Source of the DNA: an uncultured Lachnobacterium sp.
GTDB taxonomy: Bacteria > Bacillota > Clostridia > Lachnospirales > Lachnospiraceae
DNA: 5,200 nt
NCBI GenBank assembly: GCA_945971355.1
Contig: CAMFPD010000164.1
Location: 1-5,200 of the forward strand
Direction: 5' to 3'
Shown: piece after piece, positions 1-4,982 of the stretch
How the letters are laid out: each line of letters opens with the position of its first letter
How positions within the stretch are numbered: position 1 is the first letter of the stretch
Position numbers and translations under genes: made by a program
The notes under the pieces: model-generated
Told to the model about the DNA's origin: nothing
The model's database searches: none
The model's input: only the letters and a program-made list of their open reading frames with translations

Positions 1-591
1 CATGTTGCTCCACTGGTCATCTCCACCGAACTCCATGTTACATCCGTATTTCTGGTATAACATGTAGAAATCGTAACTCTGCATAATCATGTAGTTGAAC
101 TCAAGGAATGAAAGGCCTTTTTCCATTCTCTGCTTGTAGCATTCTGCACGAAGCATGTTGTTTACGCTGAAGCAAGCTCCAACCTCACGTAGCAATTCAA
201 CGTAGTTAAGGTTTAAAAGCCAGTCGGCATTGTTAACCATCATAGCTTTTCCCTCACCGAAGTCGATGAATTTCTCCATCTGTTTCTTGAAGCATTCAGC
301 ATTGTGATCGATGTCTTCTTTTGTGAGCATTTTACGCATGTCACTTCTTCCGGAAGGGTCACCGATCATAGTTGTTCCACCACCAATCAAGGCGATTGGC
401 TTGTTTCCTGCCATCTGAAGACGCTTCATAAGTGTAAGTGCCATGAAGTGTCCAGCTGTAAGGGAATCAGCAGTACAGTCAAATCCGATATAGAATGTAG
501 CTTTTCCCTCATTAATCATATTTTTGATTTCTTCTTCATTTGTTACCTGGGCAATAAGACCACGGGCAACAAGCTCGTCATAAATTGTCAT
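1..591 (-). CDS. tyrS: Tyrosyl-tRNA synthetase, N-terminal 197 codons (partial)
   Basis: This cytoplasmic class I aminoacyl-tRNA synthetase charges tRNA-Tyr with tyrosine using ATP. The visible part is the Rossmann catalytic domain. Y34, D38, T40 and D78 (in GDPSG, 77-81) line up with the Bacillus stearothermophilus TyrRS residues of the same numbers. Y167, Q171 and D174 (in YMIMQSYD) and the GGDDQW motif (189-194) match its tyrosine pocket. The HIGH signature reads T45-A46-G47-H48, so the first His is replaced by Thr. The start is ATG at 591-589, with GGAGG at 603-599 seven bases upstream. The frame is open to the left edge; the KMSKS loop and the C-terminal tRNA-binding domain lie outside. 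The gene stands alone behind a tyrosine T-box leader, which independently supports the assignment. Confidence 0.96.
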   Translation of the reverse strand, partial: MTIYDELVARGLIAQVTNEEEIKNMINEGKATFYIGFDCTADSLTAGHFMALTLMKRLQMAGNKPIALIGGGTTMIGDPSGRSDMRKMLTKEDIDHNAECFKKQMEKFIDFGEGKAMMVNNADWLLNLNYVELLREVGACFSVNNMLRAECYKQRMEKGLSFLEFNYMIMQSYDFYMLYQKYGCNMEFGGDDQWSNM

Positions 592-616
592 GTTTTAACC
601 TCCAAAATTAAAGAAT

Positions 617-649
617 AAAAAACCCCCGTCCTGTTTAAGGACGAGGGGG
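617..649 (-). terminator. T-box-controlled intrinsic terminator upstream of tyrS
   Basis: On the minus strand a C-rich left arm (CCCCCTCGTCC, 649-639) pairs with GGACGGGGG (631-623) around a seven-base loop. There is one bulged T, and six T residues follow (622-617). The left arm is also the 3' strand of the antiterminator, so the two folds exclude each other. It sits just before the tyrS ribosome site. Confidence 0.93.
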
Positions 650-894
650 ATTATCTCGTGTTACCACCTTAATTCGCACACTGCTCACACAGTCTGCCTT
701 AGTAAGTGTCCTACAACACTTAAGCATCTATAACGTGCGCCACTCCGTTGCAGCCTACTAATAAAATATATTCGGTGCAAAGCTCCGAGATGTATTCCTC
801 CTATGCTTCCCATGCGCCTCTCATCAACCGGCAGCTTTCTGTTTGTTTCACACAAAAGTACTTGTTCCCTTCATAGCCTTTGAATACTTCAATT
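617..894 (-). promoter_or_regulatory. Tyrosine T-box leader of tyrS
   Basis: This 5' leader RNA reads the charging state of tRNA-Tyr and controls transcription into tyrS. Read on the minus strand, the base of Stem I pairs 882-875 (CAAAGGCT) with 784-778 (AGCTTTG), leaving one bulged G. The 3' side of Stem I holds GAATACATC, whose TAC (794-792) is a Tyr codon in the specifier position. The conserved T-box sequence AAGGTGGTAACACGAG lies at 670-655. Its TGGT would pair with the ACCA end of uncharged tRNA-Tyr (discriminator A). The antiterminator is AAGG pairing with CCTT and ACGAG pairing with CTCGT, and it uses the left arm of the terminator at 617-649. Transcription should begin near 894. Only the main helices were checked by eye. 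Confidence 0.94.
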
Positions 895-900
895 GGGTAT

Positions 901-930
901 ATTATAGTTTCATAAAGGTGAAATTGTCAA
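901..930 (-). promoter_or_regulatory. Promoter of the T-box/tyrS transcript
   Basis: On the minus strand there is a perfect -35 TTGACA (930-925) and a perfect -10 TATAAT (906-901) with an 18-base spacer. The predicted start is near 894, about a dozen bases before T-box Stem I. Confidence 0.85.
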
Positions 931-940
931 CAAAAAATAT

Positions 941-970
941 TTGACAAAGGATGGTGTACTTTGGTATAGT
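941..970 (+). promoter_or_regulatory. Promoter of the riboswitch/cation-exporter operon
   Basis: A perfect -35 TTGACA (941-946) is followed by TATAGT (965-970) at an 18-base spacing. The predicted start is near 977, about 20 bases before the riboswitch aptamer. It is divergent from the tyrS promoter, with only ten bases between the two -35 boxes. Confidence 0.8.
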
Positions 971-995
971 AAATTAAATCTTTTGAACAGAATAT

Positions 996-1086
996 ATTCC
1001 GTGAGGGAGTAGTTCGCGAGAAATCGTGATTTGTCAACAAACCCGGTCTAAGGACCTGGCAAGTCTTAAAGAATGAGACTCATGTA
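996..1086 (+). promoter_or_regulatory. yybP-ykoY family (Mn2+-sensing) riboswitch aptamer
   Basis: The conserved blocks of this class appear in order: GGGAGTAG (1005-1012), GTCAACA (1033-1039), CTGGCAAG (1056-1063) and GAGACT (1075-1080). The closing helix P1 is CGTGAG (1000-1005) with CTCATG (1079-1084). A GAAA-capped hairpin CGCGA/TCGTG and a CCGGTC/GACCTGG hairpin fall where the family has its arms. Known members bind Mn2+ and switch on Mn2+ exporter genes. The genes downstream are an NCX-type antiporter and a UPF0016 exporter, both reported family targets, which supports the call. Assignment is from remembered consensus and by-eye folding; a covariance-model search would settle it. Confidence 0.9.
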
Positions 1087-1132
1087 TACGCAGAATGTCA
1101 AATGGACAGACTGGGTGTACGTGAGTTTTTTT
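1078..1132 (+). terminator. Riboswitch expression-platform terminator
   Basis: ACTCATGTATAC (1078-1089) pairs over all 12 positions, with G-T wobbles, with GTGTACGTGAGT (1115-1126). The stem continues through CAG/CTG and TGTC/GACA, and a run of seven T residues (1126-1132) follows. The left arm contains CTCATG, the 3' strand of aptamer helix P1, so a folded aptamer should block termination. This gives metal-induced read-through. Confidence 0.92.
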
Positions 1133-1220
1133 ATTGTATGAAGGTTGACAGACTCATATAATGGATGATTATTTGTTCAATAAATTAGACATTACAACGC
1201 ATATGAATTAGGAGGACAAA

Positions 1221-2192
1221 ATGGGTAATTTCATTAACAACGCGCCACTGGCTTTGGTTATGGTGCTATTGGTAATCGGATTTGTTTTTTTGGTCAAGGG
1301 AGCAGATTTCTTCGTGGAGGGAAGCTCAAGTGTGGCAAAGAGGTTTAATGTGCCATCGCTTATAATTGGACTTACAATTGTAGCTATGGGAACATCACTT
1401 CCAGAGACTGCGGTAAGTGTGACAGCTTCGTTGGTAGATAACAACGCATTGGCTGTAAGTAATGCTGTAGGTTCTAATATTTTTAATCTGATGGTGGTAA
1501 TTGGATTTTGTGCAGTGATGACACCGGTTGCAGTCGACAAGCAGACCTTGAAGAGAGATTTTCCATTTTCCGTATTGTGTGCAGTTTTTTTGTTAGCATT
1601 TGGTTTTATTGGGATGGAACTTGGACATGTGGATGGTGCTATTCTTTTGGTGTTGTTTGCGGTATATATTATAGTGCTTGTGAGAATTGCGTTAAAGCAT
1701 AAAAATAGCGGTGTGGCAGTTGAAGAAGAGGGAGAAATCAAACTGTTATCTATGCCACGAAGCCTTATTTACATTGTATTAGGTGGGGCGTCTATCGCAG
1801 TTGGTGGAGACATGGTTGTAGATTCAGCCAGCAGAATAGCAATTGATTTTGGAATGTCACAGACACTTGTTGGACTAACAATTGTATCAATCGGAACATC
1901 ACTTCCTGAGCTTGTTACATCAATCGTAGCAGCCAGAAAGAATGAAGTGGATATGGCACTTGGTAATGCCATTGGTTCTAATGTATTTAATTTCCTCATG
2001 GTGCTTGGTATTGCATCTGCAATCAGCCCAATTGCCTTTATCACAGAGAACATAATTGATATAATAATTCTTATAGTATTTTCTATTGTTGTATGGATTA
2101 TGGCATGGACCAAAACTAAGCTCAACAAGGGTGAAGGTCTTATAATGCTTGCATTATATATTGCCTATGCAGTATATATTTTTGTGAGATAG
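1221..2192 (+). CDS. Na+/Ca2+-exchanger family (YrbG/CaxA-like) cation antiporter
   Basis: A 323-residue integral membrane protein of the calcium/cation antiporter (NCX/CaCA) superfamily, expected to export Ca2+ or a similar divalent cation from the cell in exchange for Na+ or H+. It has the family's two inverted alpha repeats. GLTIVAMGTSLPE (50-62) with GSNIFN (84-89) form the first, and GLTIVSIGTSLPE (218-230) with GSNVFN (252-257) the second. E62 and E230 are the expected ion ligands. A short hydrophilic acidic loop (about 158-173) joins the halves, and about ten hydrophobic segments can be seen. Length is normal for the family. The ATG at 1221 has AGGAGGA at 1210-1216. It is the first gene behind a Mn2+ riboswitch, so Mn2+ may be a physiological substrate; that is inference. 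A UPF0016 exporter follows 44 bases downstream. Confidence 0.93.
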   Translation: MGNFINNAPLALVMVLLVIGFVFLVKGADFFVEGSSSVAKRFNVPSLIIGLTIVAMGTSLPETAVSVTASLVDNNALAVSNAVGSNIFNLMVVIGFCAVMTPVAVDKQTLKRDFPFSVLCAVFLLAFGFIGMELGHVDGAILLVLFAVYIIVLVRIALKHKNSGVAVEEEGEIKLLSMPRSLIYIVLGGASIAVGGDMVVDSASRIAIDFGMSQTLVGLTIVSIGTSLPELVTSIVAARKNEVDMALGNAIGSNVFNFLMVLGIASAISPIAFITENIIDIIILIVFSIVVWIMAWTKTKLNKGEGLIMLALYIAYAVYIFVR

Positions 2193-2222
2193 GAAATTAC
2201 TAAAGCAAAAGAAAATAAACAC

Positions 2223-2228
2223 AAAGGA
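2223..2228 (+). promoter_or_regulatory. Ribosome binding site choosing the 2237 start
   Basis: AAAGGA lies eight bases before the ATG at 2237. For the in-frame ATG at 2228 it overlaps the start codon itself and could not serve. This favours 2237 as the start of the UPF0016 gene. Confidence 0.65.
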
Positions 2229-2236
2229 TGGGAAAC

Positions 2237-2911
2237 ATGCTATTATTTTTAAAAGTGCTTTTCACAGAATTTATTGCTGAGATGGGAGACAAAACTCAGC
2301 TGATGCTTGTGGCCATGACCTCTAAGTATAAAACAAGGGATATTATTATCGGAACTGGAGTTGCTATTTTAGTGTTAAATGGTCTTGCAGTTCTGGCGGG
2401 AGGACTTGTAGGTGAATTGATACCTGAGTGGATTATTAAATTAATTGCAGCAGGAGCCTTCCTTTATTTTGCAGCGAGCACATTGGCGGAGGATGACGAT
2501 GAAGAGGAAGGAGCGGGAGAAAACAAAATTTCGTTTGCCCCTCTCGCTGTTTTCTGTACATTCTTCGTAGCAGAGCTTGGAGATAAGACACAACTTACAG
2601 CAATTACTTTTGGTGCAAATGAGGGAATCAGTTCAGCACTTGTAGTATGGATTGGATGCTCTATAGGCCTTTTTGCGGCAGATATTCTTGGAATGCTTGT
2701 CGGAAAGCTTATACAGAATAAGGCTTCAGAGAGTGTGCTTCACACTCTTGCATTTGTGATTTTTGCTGTGTTTGGTGTGTTTACTCTCTTCCAGGGAGTG
2801 AGCCTTATGGTGCCGGATAATAAGGTGATGATTGCCAGCATAACAGCGGCCGGAGCAGTAATCTTTGCAGTAATTTGTCTTGTTATTTTTATGAGAAAGA
2901 AGGTAGATTAA
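2237..2911 (+). CDS. UPF0016/GDT1 (TMEM165, MneA-like) cation exporter
   Basis: A 224-residue integral membrane protein of the UPF0016/GDT1 family. Known members export Mn2+ or exchange Ca2+/Mn2+ for H+. Both family signatures are present: E15-M-G-D-K-T (15-20) and E113-L-G-D-K-T (113-118), one in each three-helix half. An acidic cytoplasmic-type loop, EDDDEEE (85-91), separates the halves and is common in this family. About six hydrophobic segments are visible. An alternative ATG at 2228 adds three residues but lacks a usable ribosome site. It lies 44 bases after the NCX-type gene with no terminator between them, and one base before the next gene, so all three are probably one transcript under the yybP-ykoY riboswitch. 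Mn2+ efflux is the most likely role, from family and regulator together. Confidence 0.93.
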   Translation: MLLFLKVLFTEFIAEMGDKTQLMLVAMTSKYKTRDIIIGTGVAILVLNGLAVLAGGLVGELIPEWIIKLIAAGAFLYFAASTLAEDDDEEEGAGENKISFAPLAVFCTFFVAELGDKTQLTAITFGANEGISSALVVWIGCSIGLFAADILGMLVGKLIQNKASESVLHTLAFVIFAVFGVFTLFQGVSLMVPDNKVMIASITAAGAVIFAVICLVIFMRKKVD

Positions 2912-2912
2912 T

Positions 2913-3269
2913 ATGGGAATTGATTTCAATAAACTTAAAACAGATATTGTTTCTGCAGGTAAGGAAGTTGGAGACAAGGTATCAGAAGCTTCAAACGTAG
3001 CAAAATTAAAGCTTGATATCCACACAAAAGAGGATTTTGTGGAGAAACAGTTTGCAGCTCTTGGTAGAGCATATTATGAAGCACACAAGGACGAGGATGT
3101 TCCAGAGAAGGATTTCTTTGCTTCTATAGTTGAGGCTCAGGTGGAGATTGACGCACTCAAAGATGAACTGATGGAGGTTCAGGGAGCTGTTATGTGTCCG
3201 CAGTGCAGTGTAAAGCAGCCGAAGGGCAATTCATTTTGCTCGAATTGTGGAGCGTCATTGTTGGATTAG
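2913..3269 (+). CDS. Small zinc-ribbon protein with N-terminal coiled-coil region
   Basis: A 118-residue soluble protein of unknown function. Residues 1-90 are charged and helix-prone, with heptad-like stretches (about 5-30 and 68-90). A C-terminal zinc ribbon has Cys95-x-x-Cys98 and Cys109-x-x-Cys112, ending in CSNCGASL as in many bacterial zinc-ribbon domains. There is no signal peptide or membrane helix. The ATG at 2913 follows the UPF0016 stop by one base and has AAGAAGG (2897-2903) inside the upstream gene, so translation is probably coupled. Its place as third gene in a metal-riboswitch operon suggests a link to cation homeostasis, but nothing in the sequence proves it. No clear terminator follows; the gap to the NUDIX gene is 77 bases. 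Confidence 0.85.
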   Translation: MGIDFNKLKTDIVSAGKEVGDKVSEASNVAKLKLDIHTKEDFVEKQFAALGRAYYEAHKDEDVPEKDFFASIVEAQVEIDALKDELMEVQGAVMCPQCSVKQPKGNSFCSNCGASLLD

Positions 3270-3317
3270 GAAAACTATTCCAGATATTTCACTATTTAAT
3301 ATTTTGTCAAACTAGTG

Positions 3318-3323
3318 TAAAAT
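3318..3323 (+). promoter_or_regulatory. Possible -10 element for the NUDIX gene
   Basis: TAAAAT lies about 24 bases before the NUDIX start. The best -35 at 17 bases (TTTAAT, 3295-3300) is poor. Read-through from the upstream operon is the alternative, as no terminator was found in 3270-3346. Confidence 0.3.
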
Positions 3324-3346
3324 GAACCTAAACGGAGGATAAGGTT

Positions 3347-3841
3347 ATGCATATGCTACTTGAGTTTGACGAAAAGAACTATAGCGACACAACCAGAACC
3401 TTTGAACGGTTTGCGGTCAGGGGGGTTGTATGCCGTGATGGAAAATATGCTATGCAGCAGGATAAATATGGCATGTACAAGATTCTCGGTGGTGGAATTG
3501 ATAAAGGCGAAACACATGAGGATGCTGTTATTAGAGAGGTTCAGGAGGAGTCTGGACTTATTGTTATAAGAGACAGCATAAAGCCCATTGGAGAGGTATT
3601 AGAAGTAAGAAGGGATATATATGATCCTAAAGTCAAATATATATGTCACACATATGTATACACCTGCGATGTGGAAGATGAGATGTCAGAAACTAATATG
3701 ACGGAATCCGAAATCAGGGACGGATATCATCTGGTATGGGCAACGTTGGAAGATATAATTAGTCAAAATATGAAGTGTCATGATAAAAAGTGGATAATTC
3801 GTGACATGAAAATCATGGAAAAACTTCAAAATTATGTATAA
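3347..3841 (+). CDS. NUDIX hydrolase
   Basis: A 164-residue cytoplasmic hydrolase expected to cleave a nucleoside diphosphate linked to another moiety, using divalent metal. The Nudix box is complete and canonical: G49-x5-E55-x7-R63-E-V-Q-E-E-S-G-L71, with E64, E67 and E68 as the metal-binding acids. The beta strand before it (about 22-38) and the glycine-rich GGG (48-50) fit the fold. The substrate cannot be read from the sequence. The ATG at 3347 has GGAGGA at 3334-3339, seven bases upstream; a second in-frame ATG at 3353 is less well placed. It may be transcribed from a weak local promoter or by read-through from the exporter operon. The catalytic metal is Mg2+ or Mn2+ in this family, so the neighbourhood may be coincidence. 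Confidence 0.94.
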   Translation: MHMLLEFDEKNYSDTTRTFERFAVRGVVCRDGKYAMQQDKYGMYKILGGGIDKGETHEDAVIREVQEESGLIVIRDSIKPIGEVLEVRRDIYDPKVKYICHTYVYTCDVEDEMSETNMTESEIRDGYHLVWATLEDIISQNMKCHDKKWIIRDMKIMEKLQNYV

Positions 3842-3853
3842 ATGTGTTAAAAT
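3825..3853 (+). promoter_or_regulatory. Probable promoter of the SseB-family gene
   Basis: TTCAAA (3825-3830) and TAAAAT (3848-3853) are spaced by 17 bases, and TGT before the -10 forms an extended -10. It overlaps the last codons of the NUDIX gene and would start near 3860. Confidence 0.5.
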
Positions 3854-3883
3854 ATAGTCTAGGCGTCAAGCTTAGACTATTTT
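3854..3883 (+). terminator. Weak hairpin terminator after the NUDIX gene
   Basis: ATAGTCTAGGC (3854-3864) pairs over 11 positions, with one G-T, with GCTTAGACTAT (3870-3880) around a five-base loop. Only four T residues (3880-3883) follow, so termination may be partial. Confidence 0.5.
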
Positions 3884-3910
3884 GACGTTAATAGAACTAT
3901 TTACAGTGAG

Positions 3911-3916
3911 AAGGGA
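3911..3916 (+). promoter_or_regulatory. Ribosome binding site choosing the 3924 start
   Basis: AAGGGA lies seven bases before ATG at 3924. The in-frame TTG at 3882 lies within the hairpin region and has no ribosome site, so the shorter protein is preferred. Confidence 0.7.
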
Positions 3917-3923
3917 ATTCATA

Positions 3924-4895
3924 ATGATAGACAAGAAAAAATTAGCGGATATTTTGGCTAATCAGGACCCAAACACAACACTTGAGGTTCAAAATCCGGA
4001 AGTAGAGAAATTGATTGACGTGTATAAGGAGGAGAATACACCGGACAATTTAAATATACTTTTAAACAAGGCTCGTCTTGCGAGGTTTCTTGTTCCTGCG
4101 AATGTGGCTGAAAATAAGCAGCCGATTCCAATGATGATTAAAAATGATGAGGGAGAGCTGTTTTTACCTATTTATACCAGCAAGTCACATATTGAAAAGG
4201 CACCAAAGAGCCCTGCAATTTTAAATATGCCATTTCTTGCGCTGGTACGGCTTGCAGTAAACTCTCCAACGAATATATCTGGAATAGTGATTAATCCATT
4301 TACAAATAATCTTGTATTCAAGGATAAGCTTCTGCAGAAAATAGATGAGGTTGAGAAAAACAGAGCAAAAGCAGCAGGGGCTGGTAATCAGGGGGTACAG
4401 GGTAAGACTAAGGCCATTAAGCTTGATGCAAAACAGTATGCGGTTTTTGAAAGAAAGCAGTTTGAGCTTATTTTCCTGCCACATAAGTTATTCACAGAGG
4501 GTAAGAGCTTTGTAGATACACTTGCGGATAAGAAGGAACAGTATATCGACGAGTTGTACGAAGAGTCATATCAGCAGAAGAAGATGTATCCGTATCTGGA
4601 GGAGGAATTCTCTGTAATGGCTTTGAGTATATCTGAAAATCTGCTTGCAATAAGAGTGGATTTCCAGGAGCGTGATAAGACAGTGGGATGTAGTCACAGA
4701 GCATATATCACATGGGATAATATTAAAGAGGAGGCTCACTATTATCTTATTGAGGTTGCACCTGAGAAGAAGACACTGCTGGCTGAAATCAATGGGGAGC
4801 ATAAGCATATTGTACATGGTGAGGCACCGGCAGAGGGAGCAGAATTGCAGATGATTCTTGACCTGGCAAAGGGTGGAAGTGATATTACAAGCTAA
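3924..4895 (+). CDS. SseB-family protein
   Basis: A 323-residue soluble protein. The stretch from FLPIYTSK (80-87) through MPF to GIVINPF (120-126) and the following NNLVF matches the SseB N-terminal domain pattern (E. coli SseB, named for enhanced serine sensitivity; molecular function unknown). A Gly/Ala/Lys-rich flexible linker (about 142-168) leads to a second domain (about 169-323), which may correspond to the SseB C-terminal region but was recognised less surely. There are no signal peptide, membrane segments or Cys clusters. The ATG start at 3924 is set by AAGGGA; a TTG 14 codons upstream is rejected. It probably has its own promoter at the end of the NUDIX gene and ends before a strong bidirectional terminator. 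This SseB is unrelated to the Salmonella type III secretion protein of the same name. Confidence 0.82.
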   Translation: MIDKKKLADILANQDPNTTLEVQNPEVEKLIDVYKEENTPDNLNILLNKARLARFLVPANVAENKQPIPMMIKNDEGELFLPIYTSKSHIEKAPKSPAILNMPFLALVRLAVNSPTNISGIVINPFTNNLVFKDKLLQKIDEVEKNRAKAAGAGNQGVQGKTKAIKLDAKQYAVFERKQFELIFLPHKLFTEGKSFVDTLADKKEQYIDELYEESYQQKKMYPYLEEEFSVMALSISENLLAIRVDFQERDKTVGCSHRAYITWDNIKEEAHYYLIEVAPEKKTLLAEINGEHKHIVHGEAPAEGAELQMILDLAKGGSDITS

Positions 4896-4955
4896 ATTGC
4901 ACCTATGGGGATTGTGCTTAGACAAGAAAATGAATAGTAAAATAAAATGAAAATT

Positions 4956-4982
4956 GCCGGTATCCTAAGCGAGGATATCGGC
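4956..4982. terminator. Bidirectional terminator between convergent genes
   Basis: GCCGGTATCCT (4956-4966) pairs over 11 positions, with one G-T, with AGGATATCGGC (4972-4982) around a five-base loop. AATTTT-type tracts lie on both sides: TTTT at 4986-4989 for the plus strand, and a T-rich run for the minus strand. It ends the SseB-family transcript and the ybaK transcript. The ybaK stop codon and last codons lie inside the hairpin. Confidence 0.85.

Noticed and set aside
304..618. Open frame on the plus strand across the start of tyrS
   Set aside because: It lies antisense to a clear TyrRS catalytic domain, has no ribosome site and no recognisable domain.
1145..1162. TTGACA (1145-1150) plus TATAAT (1157-1162) as one promoter
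   Set aside because: Only six bases separate them, far too few for a sigma-A promoter. The -10 is considered with a different -35 in the findings.
1208..1741. Long minus-strand open frame across the antiporter's first half
   Set aside because: Its Ser/Thr/Pro/Ile-rich translation mirrors the membrane codons of the real gene. A similar antisense frame at 1769-2128 carries a mirrored copy of the same motif, as expected from the alpha repeats.
2228..2236. ATG at 2228 as the start of the UPF0016 gene
   Set aside because: The only AAAGG overlaps or abuts this codon. The ATG at 2237 has proper spacing and gives the usual family N-terminus.
2726..3025. Minus-strand frame spanning the UPF0016/zinc-ribbon junction
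   Set aside because: It is antisense to two strongly supported genes and has no recognisable product.
3882..3923. TTG at 3882 as the start of the SseB-family gene
   Set aside because: It lies in the hairpin region without a ribosome site, while ATG at 3924 has AAGGGA at the right distance.
4566..4925. Minus-strand open frame opposite the SseB-family gene
   Set aside because: It is Cys/Leu/His-rich with no domain, no ribosome site and no conserved motif. A shorter one at 4221-4484 is the same kind of shadow.
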